DNA of 36,276 bases from Lachnospiraceae bacterium (GTDB taxonomy: Bacteria; Bacillota; Clostridia; Lachnospirales; Lachnospiraceae): the NCBI GenBank assembly GCA_017432565.1, contig JAFRIW010000023.1, positions 1 to 36,276 of the forward strand. Reading direction: 5' to 3'. Shown here piece after piece: positions 1 through 8,394 of this stretch. Numbering within the stretch: the stretch's first letter is position 1; each line of letters begins with the position of its first letter. Position numbers and translations under genes: made by a program. Below the pieces are notes generated by a model, which saw only the letters and a program-made list of their open reading frames with translations, was not told the origin of the DNA and searched no databases.

Positions 1-2
1 CT

Positions 3-3000
3 GAGACGGTAACGAACACCTATGAGACTAAGCCTACGAAGGGCGAGGTCAAGGTCCAGAAGATCCTGAACGGAAGAGAGTGGACGGATACAGACTCGTT
101 CACGTTTACGATCAGTGCGCCTGAAGGAACACCGATGCCTGCTGAAACAAGCATCATAATCACGAAGGCGGATGCTGATCAGACGAAGAGTTTCGGAGAG
201 ATCACGTTTGCGAAAGCCGGAACGTATACCTATACCGTGAAGGAGACTAAGGGAACACTTGGTGGAGTGACGTATGACGAGGCGGAGCATACCGTAACGA
301 TCAAAGTCAAGGATGACGGAAACGGCAATCTTGTAGCAGAAGAAGGCAGCAGCCTGATCCAAACTGAGACGATAACCAACACGTATAAAACCAGCGGAAC
401 CGGTGAGGTCAAGGTCAAGAAAGTATTGAAGGGAAGAGAGTGGACGGACGATGATGCGTTCACATTTACGATCAGTGCAGCAGAAGGAACACCGATGCCT
501 GCTGAAACAAGCATCACAATCACGAAGGCCGACACTGATCAGACGAAGAGTTTCGGAGAGATCACGTTTGCGAAGGCCGGAACGTATACCTATACCGTGA
601 AGGAGACTAAGGGAAGCCTTGGCGGAGTAACGTATGACGAGGCGGAGCATACCGTAACGATCAAGGTCAAAGATGACGGAAACGGCAATCTTGTAGCAGA
701 AGAAGGCAGCAGCCTGATCCAGACCGAGACGGTAACGAACACCTATGAGACTAAGCCTACGAAGGGCGAGGTCAAGGTCCAGAAGGTACTGAACGGTCGT
801 GCCTGGACGGATACAGACTCGTTCACATTTACAATCAGCGCAGCAGACGGAACACCGATGCCTGCTGAAACAAGCATCGCAATCACGAAGGCTGACACTG
901 ATCAGACGAAGAGTTTCGGAGAAATCACGTTTGCGAAGGCCGGAACGTATACTTATACCGTAAAGGAGACTAAGGGAACACTTGGTGGAGTGACCTATGA
1001 CGAGGCGGAGCATACCGTAACGATCAAGGTCAAAGATGACGGAAATGGAAAGCTTATAGCAGATGAGACACTGCTGATTCAAACGGTAGAGTTCACAAAC
1101 ACCTATAGCAAGACTGGAGAGGGGGAGGTGAAGGTTAAGAAGACCCTGGACGGCCGAGACTGGGCCGCGGAAGACAGCTTCGAGTTCACGATCATCCCGG
1201 TTGGAACAGCACCTGCATTTGCAAACAACAAGATAACAGTAACAAAGAACTCTGCGGATTATACGGAGAGCTTTGGGAAAGTAACTTTCACAGAAGCTGG
1301 AACATATCAGTGGACAGTCAGTGAGACATACAAGGGAGAAACACGTAACGGCATCACATACGATAGCGCGGACAGAACTGTCACAATCGTTGTAGAAGAT
1401 GACGGAAAAGGGCAATTGGTTGCTGCTGACGGAAGTGCCCTGGTTCAGACTGCTGAGTTTACAAATGAATATGGCAGATCCGGAGAGGGAGAGGTCAAGA
1501 TCCAGAAGACTTTGATTGGCCGCGATTGGGCGACAGACGACCGCTTTGAGTTCACAATCACGCCGATTGGAGATGCACCTGCTTTTGACAATAATAAAGT
1601 AGCTGTCACCAAGGATTCCGCTTCTTATATGGAAAGCTTTGGAAAGGTAAAATTCACAACAGCTGGCACATATAAGTGGAAAGTCAGCGAAACGCATAAG
1701 GGCGAGACGATTGATGGAATCACATATGATAGCAGCGATAAGACGGTCACTATTGTTGTGAAAGACGACGGTCATGGTAATCTGATTGCAGAAGATGGAA
1801 GCTCATTGACTCAGACTGCAGTATTTGAGAACAATTATGCAAAATCCGGAGAGGGAGAGGTCAAGGTCCAGAAGACACTGAGTGGTCGTGAATGGGAATC
1901 GAGCGACAGCTTCGAGTTTACGATTACGCCGGTTGGAGACGCACCTGCATTTATGTCGAATACTGCGATAATCTCTAAGGATTCTGCGGACCATACAGAA
2001 AGCTTCGGGAAGGTAACCTTTACAGAAGTCGGAACGTATCAGTGGGTTGTCAGTGAGAAACATAAAGGCGAGACACTCAATGGCGTCACTTATGATGACG
2101 AAGATAAGACTGTCACGATAGTAGTTAAAGATGATGGAAAGGGCCACCTGATTGCAGATGATGGAAGTGCGCTGACCCAGACCGCGGAATTCGCTAATAC
2201 CTATAATGCAACAGGAACTACAAATCTGAAGGCTACAAAACTTATTGATTATTGGGGCAAAGCAGAGAGCTTTACATTTGTTCTGGAAGCGGTAGGTGAT
2301 GCACCGATGCCTGCAGGTGCTGATGGCCGTAAGATTTCCAAAACTGTTACAAAAGACAATCTGATTGCGGATTTTGGTGAGATTGAGTATACGAAGGCGG
2401 GATCTTACCAATACACAATTACTGAGACCGATGATGGTGTAGAAGGAATTGAATATGATACTACGCCGCATATGGTCGAGGTTGTTGCTGATGATAACAA
2501 GGATGGTACGATAACTGCTTCGGTCACTTACGACGAGAAGAAGAAGGATCTGACTATTACCAACAAACATCTACGGGGTGACCTGAAACTCACCAAGACC
2601 CTTGTGAGCGATGCAGCAGCAGACAAAGACGTTGAGTTTACCTTTACCGTGACAATGAGTGACAAGACCATCAGCGGAACCTACGGTGAGATGAACTTCA
2701 CGGCTGGAAGCGCGGAAGTGAAGTTGAAGGGCGGCGAGAGTGCAGAAGCAAAGGGCCTGCCTGTGGGCATCGATTACACCATCACCGAAGCAGAGACGGA
2801 TGACTTCGAACTGACCGCGAAGATCGGAGATGAAGGTACCATCAGCACGACACCGGGTGCAGCGGAGTTTACAAATACCCGGAAGACGGGCGATCTGGAG
2901 CTTTCCAAAGTTCTGGTGAGCGATGCGGCAGCGGATGCAGCGAAGGAGTTTGAGTTTACGGTTACGCTGGGCGACACCACGATCAGCGGTGAATACGGCG

Positions 3001-4685
3001 ACATGAACTTTACTGCGGGCACAGCAACGGTGAAGTTGAAGGGCGGCCAGACTGCGAAAGCAACTGGCTTGCCGACAGGCGTTGAATACACCATCACTGA
3101 GAAGGATGCACCAGGTTTTGACCTGACGAAGAAGACCGACGATACCGGAATGATCAGCACGAGTGTAAGCAGTGCTGTATTTACGAACACGCGCAAGACG
3201 GGCGGACTGAGCGTTTCCAAGTCAGTTGTCAGCTCGACGGCCAGCGACAAGACGAAGGCGTTCAGCTTTACTGTAACGCTGTCTGACACCACGATCAGCG
3301 GAGAGTATGGTGAGATGACCTTCAAGGATGGCATCGCCCGGTTCACGCTGAAGCATGGTGAGACGATCAGTGCAGAAGGCCTGCCGACCGAGATCGAGTA
3401 CACGGTCGTTGAGGAGAAGGCAGACGGTTTTGTCACTACGAAGACCGGCGATACCGGAACCATCAGTGAGACGAAATTGGCTGAAGCGGTCTTTACAAAT
3501 ACGAAAGATGAGGGCGGCCTGGTTGTCAGCAAGAGCGTGGTCAGCGATGTCTCCTCGGATAAGGAGAAGAACTTCAGCTTTACAGTTACACTGGGAGTAG
3601 AGAATGTTAACGGAACGTATGGAGACATGACGTTCGAGAACGGCGAGGCGACATTTACCCTGAAGGATGGAGAGAACAAGACAGCAACTGGTCTGGCGAA
3701 AGGTATCAGCTATACTGTTAAAGAAGTCGAGGATCCGGATTTTGACACGACATCTACGGGAACAACCGGAACCATCTCGAATACGGCTGGCTTAGCGACA
3801 TTTACGAATATGCGTAAGACCGGAAACCTGACGCTGTCTAAGAAACTGATCAGCGATGCGGCAGCAGATAAGGATGTCAGCTTTACCTTCATTGTAGAGC
3901 TAAGCGACAAAACTATTAACAAGGATTATGGAGGCATGAACTTCGCGAATGGTGTCGCGACGGTGACGCTGAAGGGTGGAGAGAGTGTAACAGCAATCGG
4001 TCTGCCGATCGGCATTGCCTATAAGATTATCGAGGCTGAAGCGGATGGCTTTGAACTGAGCGGAAAGACCGGCGACGAAGGAACCATCAGCACAACGACT
4101 AGCGCAGCAGCATTCACGAACACCAGGAAGACAGGTGAGCTGCAGGTTACGAAGACGGTCGAGAGCAGTACGGCCAGTGACCGGACGAGAGACTTTGGAT
4201 TCAAGGTGACGCTGGGAGATTCTTCCATCAGTGGAACCTATGACGAGATGACTTTCACAGGCGGTGTGGCAGAGTTCACGCTGAAACACGGTGAAGCGAA
4301 GCTGGCAGCAGGCCTTCCGGTGGGAATCAGCTATACAGTTGAAGAGAACGCGGGCTCGGGCTATACGGTTACGATGACGGGCGAGACAGGCAGTATCAGC
4401 GTGACAAGGGCTGTTGCCGCCTTCACGAATACCTTTACAACACCACCTCCGCCGCCTCCGCCTCCGCCGCCGGACACGCCGCCCGGCACACCGCCTCCGC
4501 CGTCAACACCTCCGGAAACGCCTTATGTTCTCGGCGCGACGAGGACGCCGCAGGTGCTTGGCGCGAGCAGAGCGCAGACAGGCGATGACAGCGATCTTCA
4601 GCTGTGGCTGACCCTGATGATGGCCAGTGCGGCCGGCATGATCGCAGCCTTCAAGAAACGCAAGAGAGAGCAGGAAGAGACATAA
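3..4685 (+). CDS. Giant repetitive cell-surface protein with LPXTG-like anchor, 5' truncated
   Basis: The frame is open to the left window edge, so the true start and signal peptide lie upstream; 1560 residues are visible. The first ~740 residues are six tandem ~120-aa modules resembling the Spy0128/FctA pilin fold: each starts with a Lys-rich strand (VKVxK), has a central TVKE or TVSE glutamate and ends TNTY. This Lys/Glu/Asn pattern is what intramolecular isopeptide domains use. A divergent module (~741-858) leads to six ~104-aa modules of a second type (~859-1479), each ending near FTNTRKT. A proline-rich spacer (~1480-1510), a doubled VLGA[TS]R motif, AQTGD at 1524-1528, a hydrophobic stretch and a KKRKR tail form the sorting signal. 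It is probably a wall-anchored stalk or adhesin. Family and fold are recognised by pattern; ligand and exact role are unknown. A terminator follows. Confidence 0.85.
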   Translation, partial: ETVTNTYETKPTKGEVKVQKILNGREWTDTDSFTFTISAPEGTPMPAETSIIITKADADQTKSFGEITFAKAGTYTYTVKETKGTLGGVTYDEAEHTVTIKVKDDGNGNLVAEEGSSLIQTETITNTYKTSGTGEVKVKKVLKGREWTDDDAFTFTISAAEGTPMPAETSITITKADTDQTKSFGEITFAKAGTYTYTVKETKGSLGGVTYDEAEHTVTIKVKDDGNGNLVAEEGSSLIQTETVTNTYETKPTKGEVKVQKVLNGRAWTDTDSFTFTISAADGTPMPAETSIAITKADTDQTKSFGEITFAKAGTYTYTVKETKGTLGGVTYDEAEHTVTIKVKDDGNGKLIADETLLIQTVEFTNTYSKTGEGEVKVKKTLDGRDWAAEDSFEFTIIPVGTAPAFANNKITVTKNSADYTESFGKVTFTEAGTYQWTVSETYKGETRNGITYDSADRTVTIVVEDDGKGQLVAADGSALVQTAEFTNEYGRSGEGEVKIQKTLIGRDWATDDRFEFTITPIGDAPAFDNNKVAVTKDSASYMESFGKVKFTTAGTYKWKVSETHKGETIDGITYDSSDKTVTIVVKDDGHGNLIAEDGSSLTQTAVFENNYAKSGEGEVKVQKTLSGREWESSDSFEFTITPVGDAPAFMSNTAIISKDSADHTESFGKVTFTEVGTYQWVVSEKHKGETLNGVTYDDEDKTVTIVVKDDGKGHLIADDGSALTQTAEFANTYNATGTTNLKATKLIDYWGKAESFTFVLEAVGDAPMPAGADGRKISKTVTKDNLIADFGEIEYTKAGSYQYTITETDDGVEGIEYDTTPHMVEVVADDNKDGTITASVTYDEKKKDLTITNKHLRGDLKLTKTLVSDAAADKDVEFTFTVTMSDKTISGTYGEMNFTAGSAEVKLKGGESAEAKGLPVGIDYTITEAETDDFELTAKIGDEGTISTTPGAAEFTNTRKTGDLELSKVLVSDAAADAAKEFEFTVTLGDTTISGEYGDMNFTAGTATVKLKGGQTAKATGLPTGVEYTITEKDAPGFDLTKKTDDTGMISTSVSSAVFTNTRKTGGLSVSKSVVSSTASDKTKAFSFTVTLSDTTISGEYGEMTFKDGIARFTLKHGETISAEGLPTEIEYTVVEEKADGFVTTKTGDTGTISETKLAEAVFTNTKDEGGLVVSKSVVSDVSSDKEKNFSFTVTLGVENVNGTYGDMTFENGEATFTLKDGENKTATGLAKGISYTVKEVEDPDFDTTSTGTTGTISNTAGLATFTNMRKTGNLTLSKKLISDAAADKDVSFTFIVELSDKTINKDYGGMNFANGVATVTLKGGESVTAIGLPIGIAYKIIEAEADGFELSGKTGDEGTISTTTSAAAFTNTRKTGELQVTKTVESSTASDRTRDFGFKVTLGDSSISGTYDEMTFTGGVAEFTLKHGEAKLAAGLPVGISYTVEENAGSGYTVTMTGETGSISVTRAVAAFTNTFTTPPPPPPPPPPDTPPGTPPPPSTPPETPYVLGATRTPQVLGASRAQTGDDSDLQLWLTLMMASAAGMIAAFKKRKREQEET
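42..2222 (+). repeat. Tandem array of ~360-bp modules (class A, isopeptide/FctA-like)
   Basis: Modules begin at about 42, 402, 765, 1122, 1488 and 1854, a period of 357-366 bp. The first three are almost identical in DNA, while the last three are diverged from them and more alike among themselves. The linker before modules 1 and 3 (ending in ETKPTK) is the same at DNA level, whereas the linker before module 2 differs. This suggests recent duplication of a two-module unit. Confidence 0.9.
2577..4439 (+). repeat. Tandem array of six ~312-bp modules (class B)
   Basis: Modules begin at 2577, 2889, 3201, 3513, 3822 and 4134, so the period is 312 bp except for one of 309. Each starts G[DGNE]LxxxK, has an SD or SS plus Asp-Lys turn, a TFTVTL strand, a YGxMxF motif, a GLPxGIxYT strand, and ends FTNTRKT. 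This looks like the Ig-like repeat that often follows FctA-type modules in clostridial adhesins (inference). Unlike the class A array, DNA identity between neighbours is moderate. Confidence 0.88.
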
Positions 4686-4744
4686 GGAGAGGATGCTGAC
4701 CTAAACAGCACCCCTATCTACCAACAATTCAATAAAGTTAGAAT

Positions 4745-4790
4745 ATGGCGAAGCCGGGGCATGAGCTCCGGCTTCTGCCATTTAGAAATT
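4745..4790 (+). terminator. Intrinsic terminator after the surface protein
   Basis: An 11-bp stem with one G-U pair (4750-4760 with 4765-4775) and a 4-nt loop is extended by a further ATGGC/GCCAT pairing. A moderately T-rich tail follows. It sits about 60 bp past the stop codon. Confidence 0.7.
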
Positions 4791-4873
4791 GTTTAATGTG
4801 CATTTTTGTGCTACCGTTAATTCAAGAATATAAGTGTACGCCGCTGTAACTAGGCTGAAAGGAGAGATGGCAT

Positions 4874-5143
4874 ATGTTTTATCCTTATATGACTTTTCCT
4901 GATAATACAGAAGTAACGCACTCCAAGCTTTCGGACGATGGTACGGTAAAGGTTTATTTTGAAAAACCGGTTCATGGCGGCTTTTATCATGCGACATGCC
5001 TTCTGCCAAGTTATAAGTGGAGTGATGTTGAAGGTTATTCTGAGGAGGAGATTACTGAATTGACCGCGTATATCAGGCACAATGCGCACCTGATTATGGA
5101 GTTTGCAGCTGAAGGAGGATTCGCAAATGCCGCAGCTGTTTAG
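4874..5143 (+). CDS. Conserved small hypothetical protein upstream of a DUF4160-like gene
   Basis: An 89-aa protein starting at ATG 4874 behind a good ribosome site (AAAGGAGAG, about 4858-4866). It has no signal peptide or membrane segment. The middle carries aromatic and acidic strands (VKVYFEKPV, CLLPSYKW) and the C-terminal half is a predicted helix, SEEEITELTAYIRHNAHLIMEF. I recognise the general look of a small protein often encoded beside DUF4160 genes in Clostridia, where such pairs have been suggested to act as toxin-antitoxin-like modules, but I cannot name its family with certainty. Its end overlaps the start of the next (broken) gene by 17 bp, which implies translational coupling. 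Confidence 0.7.
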   Translation: MFYPYMTFPDNTEVTHSKLSDDGTVKVYFEKPVHGGFYHATCLLPSYKWSDVEGYSEEEITELTAYIRHNAHLIMEFAAEGGFANAAAV

Positions 5144-5404
5144 GATTGGAAAGTACATCATCTACTTTTGGTCAAACGAAATCAACCGGCCGAGCCTGTC
5201 CATGTTCATGTCGCAGAAGGTGATCCAGTACAGAATGCCACCAAAATATGGATTACTCAAGATGGGCATGCGCTATTATGCAATAATAATTCACATATTT
5301 CGAAAAGAGAATTACGGCTGCTGCTTCGAATGATCGAAGCTAATAGTCAGATGATTGTTGAACGATGGGCCGAACACTTTGAAACAATTCGCTATTATTG
5401 TTGA
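5127..5404 (+). pseudogene. DUF4160-like protein gene, disrupted by a -1 frameshift
   Basis: A reading frame begins at ATG 5127 behind AAGGAGG (5112-5118) and encodes MPQLFRIGKYIIYFWSNE. It then loses the family pattern at 5179-5181, where one A appears to be missing from a run of A. In the frame one base earlier, the sequence continues ENQPAEPVHVHVAEGDP, then NATKIWIT, a CNNNSHIS segment and a C-terminal helix ending IRYYC. Joined, this is a full-length (~92-aa) DUF4160-type protein with the typical HVHV motif. The in-frame product instead runs on to a stop at 5333. It is either a recent pseudogene or a sequencing error in a homopolymer; no classical slippery heptamer is present. Confidence 0.75.
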
Positions 5405-5436
5405 ATATTTGTGGATTATCAGGCCTAATTCCTTGC

Positions 5437-5465
5437 TTGCGGAGCACATCAGAAAGGCGCATAAT
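5437..5465 (+). promoter_or_regulatory. Probable promoter for the ABC exporter
   Basis: TTGCGG (5437-5442) and CATAAT (5460-5465) are separated by 17 bp. Transcription would begin near 5472, leaving a leader of about 30 nt before the ATG at 5504. The call rests on sequence match only. Confidence 0.45.
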
Positions 5466-5503
5466 CAGAAGCACGCAATCTAATGCTTAGGCAGGTGATC
5501 TTC

Positions 5504-7264
5504 ATGAAACTGATCCGCAAGTTTATCCCGTATTACAAGCCCTATATCGGCGTCTTCGTGATGGACCTGATCTGCGCGACGATTCTGTCGGCGATTGATC
5601 TGATGTTCCCGCAGCTGCTGCGTGTTCTGCGCGCGACGCTGTTTCAGGAGAGTGCCGCGGTCATCATGGCGAGCCTGGGAAAGCTGGCCTTATTTCTGAT
5701 TGCGCTTTACCTGGTGAGGGCGCTGTGCCGCCACTACGTAATCTACCAGGGCCACATTATGGGCGCGAAGATGGAAGCGGGCATGCGCGCGGACCTGTTC
5801 GAGCAGTTCGAGCGCTTTTCCTTTTCCTATTATGATAAGAACAATACCGGCGAGATGATGGCAAAGCTGGTCTCGGATCTTTTTGACCTGTCCGAGCTGG
5901 CGCACCACGGTCCGGAAAATCTGTTTATTTCCATTATAAAGATTGTCGGATCCTTCATCCTCCTGATGCGGATCAATGTCCCGATGACGCTGCTGCTCGC
6001 GCTGGTGGTCTGCTGCATGGCTGTCTTTTCCTATTTTCAGAACGGCCGGATGCGGGCAACTTTTGCCGACAACCGGAAGAAGATCGCCGGGATCAATGTC
6101 TCGCTGCAGGATACGCTGGGCGGGATCCGGGTCGTGAAGTCTTTCACGGGCGAGGACATGGAGAAGGCAAAATTTGACCGCAGCAACGATGCTTTCCTTA
6201 TTTCAAAGAAAGCAAATTACAGGCAGATGGCGCTGTTTAACGCGGGCAATAATTTCTTTGAAGGCATGCTGTACGTCACGGTTCTGGTGGCAGGCGGATT
6301 CTTCATCGCCAGGGGCTCTATCACAGGAGAAGACCTCGCGGTCTATGCACTGTATATCGCGGTCTTCACAGGACCTGTCAATGTGCTGATTGAGTTCACG
6401 GAGATGCTGCAGAAGGGCCTGTCCGGTTTTGAGCGCTTCCGGGAAGTGATGGATGTCATGCCGGAGATCAACGATGCGCCGGACGCTGTCATTCTGGGCG
6501 GAGAAGAGGGCGCCGCGGGCGTCAGAGGCGTGATCGATTATGACGATGTGAGCTTCTCCTACGAGAATTCCGGCGATGAGCGAGTCCTTCATCATGTAAA
6601 TATTCATGTGGATGCGGGCCGGAACGTGGCACTGGTCGGTCCCTCCGGCGGCGGCAAAACCACGCTCTGCTCACTGCTTCCCCGGTTTTATGACGTGACG
6701 GGCGGGAGCGTCCGGGTCGACGGACTGGATGTGCGCAGCGTGACGCAGAAGTCTCTGCGGCAGGCCATCGGTATCGTACAGCAGGACGTGTATCTGTTTG
6801 CCGGCAGCGTGCGGGACAACATCGCCTACGGCAAACCCGATGCCTCGCAGGAGGAAATCGAGGAAGCCGCGAAAAAAGCGGATATCCACGATTTCATCAT
6901 GTCTCTGCCCGACGGATATGACACCTATGTGGGAGAGCGGGGCGCCCGCCTCTCCGGCGGACAGAAACAGCGGATCGCCATCGCGCGCGTATTCCTCAAG
7001 AACCCGCCGATCCTGATTTTGGACGAGGCGACCTCCGCACTCGACAACGAGAGCGAGCGCTATATTCAGAAGAGCCTCGATCTGCTTGCAAAAGGCCGCA
7101 CAACCATCACCATCGCCCACCGCCTCTCCACCATCCGCGGCGCCGACGAGATCATCGTGCTTGACGCGGACGGCATCCGCGAGCGCGGCTCCCACCAGGA
7201 ACTCCTCGACCGGGGCGGCCTCTACGCCGAGTACTGGCAGATGCAGTTCGGCGAGGCGGAATAA
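5504..7264 (+). CDS. ABC exporter, fused permease-ATPase (half transporter)
   Basis: A 586-aa type I exporter of the MsbA/LmrA-like class. The N-terminal ~320 residues are the membrane domain with about six hydrophobic segments. The ATPase domain shows Walker A GPSGGGKTT (379-387), Q-loop region GIVQQDVYLF, signature LSGGQ (483-487), Walker B ILILDE (503-508) and H-loop His539. I prefer ATG 5504 over the in-frame ATG 5483, because AGGTGA precedes it and MKLIRKFIPYYKPY is a typical family start. A functional unit needs two such halves; only one is encoded here, so it probably works as a homodimer. The substrate (lipid, drug or peptide) cannot be told from sequence. It stands alone between the broken DUF4160 gene and rpsB. 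Confidence 0.9.
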   Translation: MKLIRKFIPYYKPYIGVFVMDLICATILSAIDLMFPQLLRVLRATLFQESAAVIMASLGKLALFLIALYLVRALCRHYVIYQGHIMGAKMEAGMRADLFEQFERFSFSYYDKNNTGEMMAKLVSDLFDLSELAHHGPENLFISIIKIVGSFILLMRINVPMTLLLALVVCCMAVFSYFQNGRMRATFADNRKKIAGINVSLQDTLGGIRVVKSFTGEDMEKAKFDRSNDAFLISKKANYRQMALFNAGNNFFEGMLYVTVLVAGGFFIARGSITGEDLAVYALYIAVFTGPVNVLIEFTEMLQKGLSGFERFREVMDVMPEINDAPDAVILGGEEGAAGVRGVIDYDDVSFSYENSGDERVLHHVNIHVDAGRNVALVGPSGGGKTTLCSLLPRFYDVTGGSVRVDGLDVRSVTQKSLRQAIGIVQQDVYLFAGSVRDNIAYGKPDASQEEIEEAAKKADIHDFIMSLPDGYDTYVGERGARLSGGQKQRIAIARVFLKNPPILILDEATSALDNESERYIQKSLDLLAKGRTTITIAHRLSTIRGADEIIVLDADGIRERGSHQELLDRGGLYAEYWQMQFGEAE

Positions 7265-7278
7265 GTGCACTTTTCCTC

Positions 7279-7307
7279 TTGCTTTTCCGGTTTCTCTGCG
7301 CTACAAT
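7279..7307 (+). promoter_or_regulatory. Promoter of rpsB-tsf
   Basis: TTGCTT (7279-7284) and TACAAT (7302-7307) are separated by 17 bp, shortly after the ABC exporter stop. No intrinsic terminator is visible between that stop and this promoter. Confidence 0.65.
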
Positions 7308-7313
7308 TTATAA

Positions 7314-7544
7314 GCTGCGCGCAGTAGGCTGAGCAGATTGAGTAAACTGATCAGACTGCGCCGCGGCGGAAACAGACACGGATCCGGCAGGATCCCACAC
7401 AACACACGCAGACAGGATGCGGCGAAGGTGCCCGGAGAACAGACCGGATAAGAAAGCCGGAAGAATGACCGGGAAAGCCGCAGCGGGAAGTGAAGCCACA
7501 ACCTGTCAGTCTGCGGACGCACATAACCAACGGAGGTATGTAAA
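7314..7544 (+). promoter_or_regulatory. Long 5' leader of rpsB (about 230 nt, no gene)
   Basis: The stretch between the predicted start of transcription and ATG 7545 holds no convincing reading frame with a ribosome site. It is GC-rich and contains complementary segments, for example CGCAGAC early and a CAGTCTGCG near 7507, so a folded leader is possible. A long leader fits autoregulation by S2, known for rpsB in E. coli, but I do not recognise a described motif. The ribosome site itself is GGAGG at about 7531-7535. Confidence 0.35.
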
Positions 7545-8321
7545 ATGAGCGTAGTAACCATGAAACAGCTGCTGGAAGCAGGCGTGCACTTCGGTCACCA
7601 GACCAGAAGATGGAACCCCAAGATGGCTCCGTACATCTTCACAGAGCGCAACGGCATCCACATCATCGATCTGCAGAAGTCCGTCATCAAGGTTGATGAG
7701 GCTTACAAGGCAGTCTTCGAGATCGCGGAGCAGGGCGGAACCATTCTGTTCGTCGGCACCAAGAAGCAGGCACAGGATGCTGTCAAGACCGAGGCTGAGC
7801 GCTGCGGTATGTATTATGTCAACGAGAGATGGCTCGGCGGTATGCTGACCAACTTCAAGACCATCCAGAGCCGGATCGAGCGCCTCAAGAAGATTGAGAA
7901 GATGTCTCAGGACGGAACCTTCGATGTCCTTCCCAAGAAGGAAGTGGCGAAGCTTCAGAAGGAATGGGACAAGCTCGAGAAGAACCTGGGCGGCATCAAG
8001 GAGATGACCCGTATCCCCGATGCGATCTTCGTAGTTGACCCCAAGAAGGAAAAGATCTGTGTTTCTGAGGCACATGCACTGGGCATTACTCTGATCGGTA
8101 TCGGCGACACCAACTGTGATCCGGAAGATCTGGATTATGTGATCCCGGGCAACGACGATGCAATCCGTGCAGTCAAGCTGCTGACCGGCAAGATGGCTGA
8201 TGCTGTCATCGAGGCACATCAGGGCGAAGAGAACGTCGTCGCTGACGAGGAGAGCCAGGAAGCTCTTGCAGCGGAGTCCGCAGCAAGCGAAGCTGAGCAG
8301 GCTGAGGAAGGAACTCTGTAA
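7545..8321 (+). CDS. rpsB: 30S ribosomal protein S2
   Basis: The 258-aa product has the classic S2 start [19 protein letters not shown] followed by RRWNPKM and [15 protein letters not shown]. The nucleotide-fold-like core ([42 protein letters not shown]) and the end of the conserved domain near [10 protein letters not shown] are all present. The C-terminal 40 residues are a Glu/Ala-rich tail common in Firmicutes. S2 binds late to the 30S subunit between head and body. Start ATG 7545 is fixed by GGAGG. It forms the usual two-gene operon with tsf, 73 bp downstream. Codon choice is highly restricted, as expected for a ribosomal gene. Confidence 0.98.
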   Translation: MSVVTMKQLLEAGVHFGHQTRRWNPKMAPYIFTERNGIHIIDLQKSVIKVDEAYKAVFEIAEQGGTILFVGTKKQAQDAVKTEAERCGMYYVNERWLGGMLTNFKTIQSRIERLKKIEKMSQDGTFDVLPKKEVAKLQKEWDKLEKNLGGIKEMTRIPDAIFVVDPKKEKICVSEAHALGITLIGIGDTNCDPEDLDYVIPGNDDAIRAVKLLTGKMADAVIEAHQGEENVVADEESQEALAAESAASEAEQAEEGTL

Positions 8322-8394
8322 TTTCAGAGATTTAAGTCGATACGCGGATCGATCTGATCGATCTGACCGGGATTTTGAAAGGAGAGTAACACCA

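Noticed and set aside
1803..2570. 255-aa open frame on the minus strand inside the surface protein gene
   Set aside because: It mirrors the repeats of the coding strand, has no ribosome site and no family pattern. The same holds for the minus-strand frame at 2774-3679.
5170..5185. Programmed -1 frameshift in the DUF4160-like gene
   Set aside because: No X-XXY-YYZ slippery heptamer or downstream stem is evident, and family members are encoded in one frame.
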